Positions 14,503 to 17,014 of a stretch of DNA of 17,014 bases are shown here, one piece after another. The stretch is taken from positions 1-17,014 of the forward strand of contig DDKG01000246.1 of NCBI GenBank assembly GCA_002339265.1, given 5' to 3'. The notes under the pieces are model-generated. The model saw only the letters and a program-made list of their open reading frames with translations. It searched no databases and was not told the origin of the DNA. The DNA comes from Massilia sp. UBA2604. GTDB lineage: Bacteria > Pseudomonadota > Gammaproteobacteria > Burkholderiales > Burkholderiaceae_D. The position numbers and the translations under genes are program-made. How positions within the stretch are numbered: the first letter of the stretch is position 1; every line of letters begins with the position of its first letter.

Positions 14503-14530
14503 GGGGCAGTGGGAGCTCATGCACTGCCCC
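14503..14530 (+). promoter_or_regulatory. GGGGCAGTG inverted repeat in the gal leader
   Basis: GGGGCAGTG (14503-14511) and CACTGCCCC (14522-14530) form a perfect 9-bp stem around a 10-base loop, about 210 bp before galT. The two-half-site form suits either an operator for a dimeric regulator or an RNA hairpin acting as an attenuator. Which one cannot be decided from sequence. Confidence 0.45.
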
Positions 14531-14707
14531 TTATGAATCCACGTCTTTGACCGAAGGCTGTCTCGCCCCTGTGACAGAGCGGTATTGTTGCCCGGAAAAT
14601 GCATTCGCACGGGTGAGAAAGTGTGGCGAAAACAGCATGTTAGGATCGGCTTCTCGTGCCACGAGTGCGCCGATGCGTTGGTATTCGGCGTGCGCGCTCG
14701 CGCCCGA

Positions 14708-14729
14708 TTGACCGAACGCTTGACCGAAC
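14708..14729 (+). repeat. Tandem TTGACCGAAC pair before galT
   Basis: TTGACCGAAC occurs at 14708-14717 and again at 14720-14729, a 12-bp period, ending 13 bp before the galT ATG. It could be a direct-repeat regulator site or a chance duplication. It occupies the place where a ribosome site would be expected. Confidence 0.5.
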
Positions 14730-14742
14730 CTGAACTGTAGCC

Positions 14743-15837
14743 ATGCATAGTAAAGAACTCAAGAAACCGGACGGACGCAACCTGACCCTGTACAGCAACG
14801 GGCCGATCCCTGACGGCATCGTTGCGACCAGCCCGTTCCCGGATCCGCAGCATGCGAATCCGCACCTGCGCTGGCATTCGCTGCGCGGCGAGTGGGTGAC
14901 CTATGCCGCCTTCCGCCAGAACCGCACCTACCAGCCGCCGCCGCAATACAACCCGCTGGCGCCGACCGTGGACCCGGAACACCCCACCGAGATGCCGGCC
15001 GGCGACTACGAGATCGCCGTGTTCGACAACCGCTTTCCGTCGCTGGCGCTGGAGTCGCACGATCCGCCCACGGTGACCGTGCCGACCGCGCCGGCCAATG
15101 GCCATTGCGAGGTGGTGGTGTTCACCCAGGATCCGAACGCCGCGCTGGCCCATCTGCCGCTGTCGCGCATCGAGCTGCTGCTGCAGGTGTGGGGCGACCG
15201 CACGACGCGCATCGGCAGCCACCAGAACATCCACTATGTGCTGCCGTTCGAGAACCGCGGCGCCGAAGTCGGCGTGACCCTGCACCATCCGCACGGCCAG
15301 ATCTATGCCTATCCCTTCGTGCCGTCGGTGCCGGCGCGCATGCTGGCGCAGGAGCGCGAATACTATCTGCAGCATGGCGCCAGCCTGCTGTGCGACATGG
15401 CGCGTGACGAAGCCGCCGACGGCCGGCGCGTGCTGTACCAGGACGACTACGCGATCGCCTTCGTGCCGGCCTGCGCGCGCTATCCCTACGAGGTGTGGGT
15501 GATGCCGAGCGCGCCGTGCAAGGATTTCGCCGCGCTCACGCCGCCGCAGCGCGAAAGCCTGGCGCGCGCGCTCAAGACCGTGCTGCTCAAGTACGAGACC
15601 CTGTGGAACCGGCCTTTCCCTTACCTGATGGCCTGGTACCAGGCGCCGACCGATGGCGCGCAGCACCCGGAAACCCAGCTGCACGCCCAGTTCTATCCGC
15701 CGTACCGCACGCGCGACCGCCTGAAATACCTGGCCGGCACCGAGCTGGCGGCCGGCATGTTCGCGATGGACGTGCTGCCCGAAACCACGGCCTATGAATT
15801 GCAGCAGGTCGAAATCAGCCTGGAGGACGCCGTATGA
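14743..15837 (+). CDS. galT: Galactose-1-phosphate uridylyltransferase
   Basis: This 364-residue Leloir-pathway enzyme moves UMP from UDP-glucose to galactose-1-phosphate, giving UDP-galactose and glucose-1-phosphate. The active-site motif LHHPHGQIYAYP carries the nucleophile His184 in His182-Pro-His184. FDNRFPSL and a late ETQLHAQFYPP (the GalT C-terminal His-x-Gln-like motif) are also typical. Where E. coli-type GalT has the zinc CxxC near residue 52, this protein reads QYNPLAPT (Asn70, Ala73), so the structural zinc site is at least partly lost. The length is normal. No good ribosome site is seen before ATG 14743; an earlier in-frame start was not found. The stop overlaps the next start as ATGA (15834-15837), so the two genes are coupled. 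Confidence 0.95.
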   Translation: MHSKELKKPDGRNLTLYSNGPIPDGIVATSPFPDPQHANPHLRWHSLRGEWVTYAAFRQNRTYQPPPQYNPLAPTVDPEHPTEMPAGDYEIAVFDNRFPSLALESHDPPTVTVPTAPANGHCEVVVFTQDPNAALAHLPLSRIELLLQVWGDRTTRIGSHQNIHYVLPFENRGAEVGVTLHHPHGQIYAYPFVPSVPARMLAQEREYYLQHGASLLCDMARDEAADGRRVLYQDDYAIAFVPACARYPYEVWVMPSAPCKDFAALTPPQRESLARALKTVLLKYETLWNRPFPYLMAWYQAPTDGAQHPETQLHAQFYPPYRTRDRLKYLAGTELAAGMFAMDVLPETTAYELQQVEISLEDAV

Positions 15838-16937
15838 CGGACATCGATATGCGCGCCCAGGAAGTGGCCGACAAGCTGGCGCTGCTGCGCGCCACCCTGG
15901 CCCAGGAAGGGGCCGGCGCGGTGCGCCTGCGCGGCACCGACTGGTTCGCCTGGGTCACGGCCGGCGGTTCGAGCGCGGTGCTGCTGACGACCGGCGTCGG
16001 CGTGGCCGAGGTGCTCGTCACCGCGGACGACGCCTGCGTGCTGACCGACGAGATCGAGGGCGAACGCCTGCGCGCCGAGGAAGTCCCGGGCGGCTTCACC
16101 TTCCACATCGAACCGTGGGCCGAGCCGGAGCTGCGCGAGCGTTTTGTTGCCAATGCGGCCCAGGGCCGCGCCGTCCTGTCCGACCGTCCGCTGGGCGAGG
16201 AACGGCCCTTGCCGCTGGCGCTGCGCCAGCGCAAACTGGTGCTGGGCGACGCCGAACAGGTGCGCTACCGCCTGCTGGGCCGCGAGGCGGCCGAAGCGAT
16301 GACGGAAGTGCTGCAGCGCGCGCGTCCCGACTGGACCGAGCAGCAGCTGGCCGGCGCCGGCGCCGAGGCGCTGTGGCGGCGCGGCATCCATCCGGCCCTG
16401 GTGCTGGCGGCCGGCGCGCGCCGCCTGCCTTTGTTCCGCCACGCGACGCCGTCGCACGAAGCGCTCGGCGAGCGCGCGATGCTGGTGTTCTGCGCGCGCC
16501 GCCACGGCCTGTACGCCAACCTGACACGCTTCGTCAGCTTCGGCGGCGCCGGCTCGGCGCCCGAGGCGCAGCGCGCGCTGATGGACGTCGAGGCGACCGG
16601 CCTGGCCGCCGTGGCGCCCGGTAAATCGCTGTCGAGCGTGTATCACGCGCTGGCCCAGGCCTACCATCACGCCGACGTCGAAGGCGCGATCCGCGAGCAT
16701 CACCAGGGCGGCATCACCGGCTACCTGGCGCGCGAGATCGTGGCCACCGCCAGCACCGCGACCCAGCTTGAAGAAGGCATGGCCTTCGCCTTCAATCCGA
16801 GCTACGGCGGCATGAAGATCGAAGACACCTTCCTGCTCGGGCCGCAGGGGCTCGAGAACCTGACGTTCGATCCCGGCTGGCCGGCGCTGGACGTCCATGG
16901 CCGCAAGCGGCCGCTCTGGCTGGAGGCGCAGGCATGA
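15834..16937 (+). CDS. M24-peptidase-fold protein of the gal operon, probable non-canonical or inactive
   Basis: This 367-residue cytoplasmic protein has the Xaa-Pro aminopeptidase-like layout: an N-terminal creatinase-type domain (to about residue 150) and a C-terminal pita-bread domain. Active M24 enzymes use Asp, Asp, His, Glu and Glu for two metals. Here the first Asp region reads VFCARRHGLYANLTRF, with Cys220 and Asn229 where the two Asp are expected. The His region is EHHQGGITGYLARE (His289-His290), and the end is AFNPSYGGMKIEDTFLL, with Asn/Ser before Glu330. Only His and the last Glu remain in place. Other M24-like bacterial proteins with HHQGG..GY and NPS motifs exist, so this is probably a subfamily and not a decayed gene. 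ATGA overlaps at both ends place it firmly in the galT-galK operon. Its role is unknown. Confidence 0.82.
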   Translation: MTDIDMRAQEVADKLALLRATLAQEGAGAVRLRGTDWFAWVTAGGSSAVLLTTGVGVAEVLVTADDACVLTDEIEGERLRAEEVPGGFTFHIEPWAEPELRERFVANAAQGRAVLSDRPLGEERPLPLALRQRKLVLGDAEQVRYRLLGREAAEAMTEVLQRARPDWTEQQLAGAGAEALWRRGIHPALVLAAGARRLPLFRHATPSHEALGERAMLVFCARRHGLYANLTRFVSFGGAGSAPEAQRALMDVEATGLAAVAPGKSLSSVYHALAQAYHHADVEGAIREHHQGGITGYLAREIVATASTATQLEEGMAFAFNPSYGGMKIEDTFLLGPQGLENLTFDPGWPALDVHGRKRPLWLEAQA

Positions 16938-17014
16938 CCTTGAACCCCGACACCTTCTTCGGCGGCGCGCCCGAAGTGAACGCCTCGGCCCCCGGCCGGG
17001 TCAACCTGCTGGGC
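16934..17014 (+). CDS. galK: Galactokinase, N-terminal fragment (runs off window)
   Basis: Only the first 27 codons are inside the window. They read MTLNPDTFFGG, a short stretch, then SAPGRVNLLG. APGRVNLLG is the GHMP-kinase galactokinase signature that normally continues EHTDYN, so the gene is very probably galactokinase, which phosphorylates galactose at C1 with ATP. Its ATG overlaps the TGA of the M24-fold gene (ATGA, 16934-16937), and TGGAGGCGCAGG just upstream provides a ribosome site (GGAGG at 16922-16926). It completes a galT-X-galK unit. Confidence 0.88.
   Translation, partial: MTLNPDTFFGGAPEVNASAPGRVNLLG

Larger units (their letters stand above)
14386..14742. other. Non-coding gap between the phytochrome and gal operon
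   Basis: This 357-bp stretch holds no supported gene. It contains a hairpin right after the phytochrome stop (14391-14416), a second, very regular hairpin (14503-14530) and a tandem 10-mer just before galT (14708-14729). The part from about 14430 to 14500 is AT-richer than its surroundings and is the likeliest place for a promoter, but no hexamer pair is convincing. Confidence 0.6.

Overview
The window is high-GC, densely coded bacterial DNA. The gene families (bacteriophytochrome, pirin, a fumarylpyruvate-hydrolase-like FAH protein, a Rhizobium etli-type asparaginase, gal genes) and the REP-like palindromes suggest a betaproteobacterium of the Oxalobacteraceae, Massilia/Duganella type. That placement is inference from protein style and base composition, not from a marker gene. 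There is no rRNA, tRNA, CRISPR array, transposase or phage gene in the window.

Layout. Bases 2-964 are the 3' end of a hybrid histidine kinase (ATPase plus receiver). Next comes an FAH-family hydrolase (1033-1722, +). It meets head-on, with a 100-bp 3' overlap, a uracil-DNA-glycosylase-like gene (1623-2501, -). An alpha/beta hydrolase (2628-3485, +) is divergent from that gene. Between the hydrolase and a convergent chemotaxis receptor (3940-5541, -) lies a 450-bp gap packed with REP-like palindromes. A two-gene minus-strand operon follows: asparaginase (6689-7714) coupled by ATGA to a lipobox-bearing short-chain dehydrogenase (5649-6692).

Bases 7891-9437 hold a tandem family of three small exported proteins of unknown function. 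The first two have near-duplicate promoters, and the third follows the second by 33 bp. A convergent pirin gene (9423-10289, -) and a divergent exported M20 dipeptidase (10403-11926, +) come next. A full-length bacteriophytochrome histidine kinase (12127-14385, +) stands alone, with no response regulator or heme oxygenase beside it.

The right end is a galactose operon: galT (14743-15837), an M24-peptidase-fold protein that appears to lack most metal ligands (15834-16937), and the start of galK (16934 to the edge). Both junctions are ATGA overlaps. GalK phosphorylates galactose and GalT exchanges the phosphate sugar onto UDP; the role of the middle protein is unknown.

The two best candidates for undescribed biology are the M24-fold protein embedded in the gal operon and the tandem small secreted family with its duplicated promoter.
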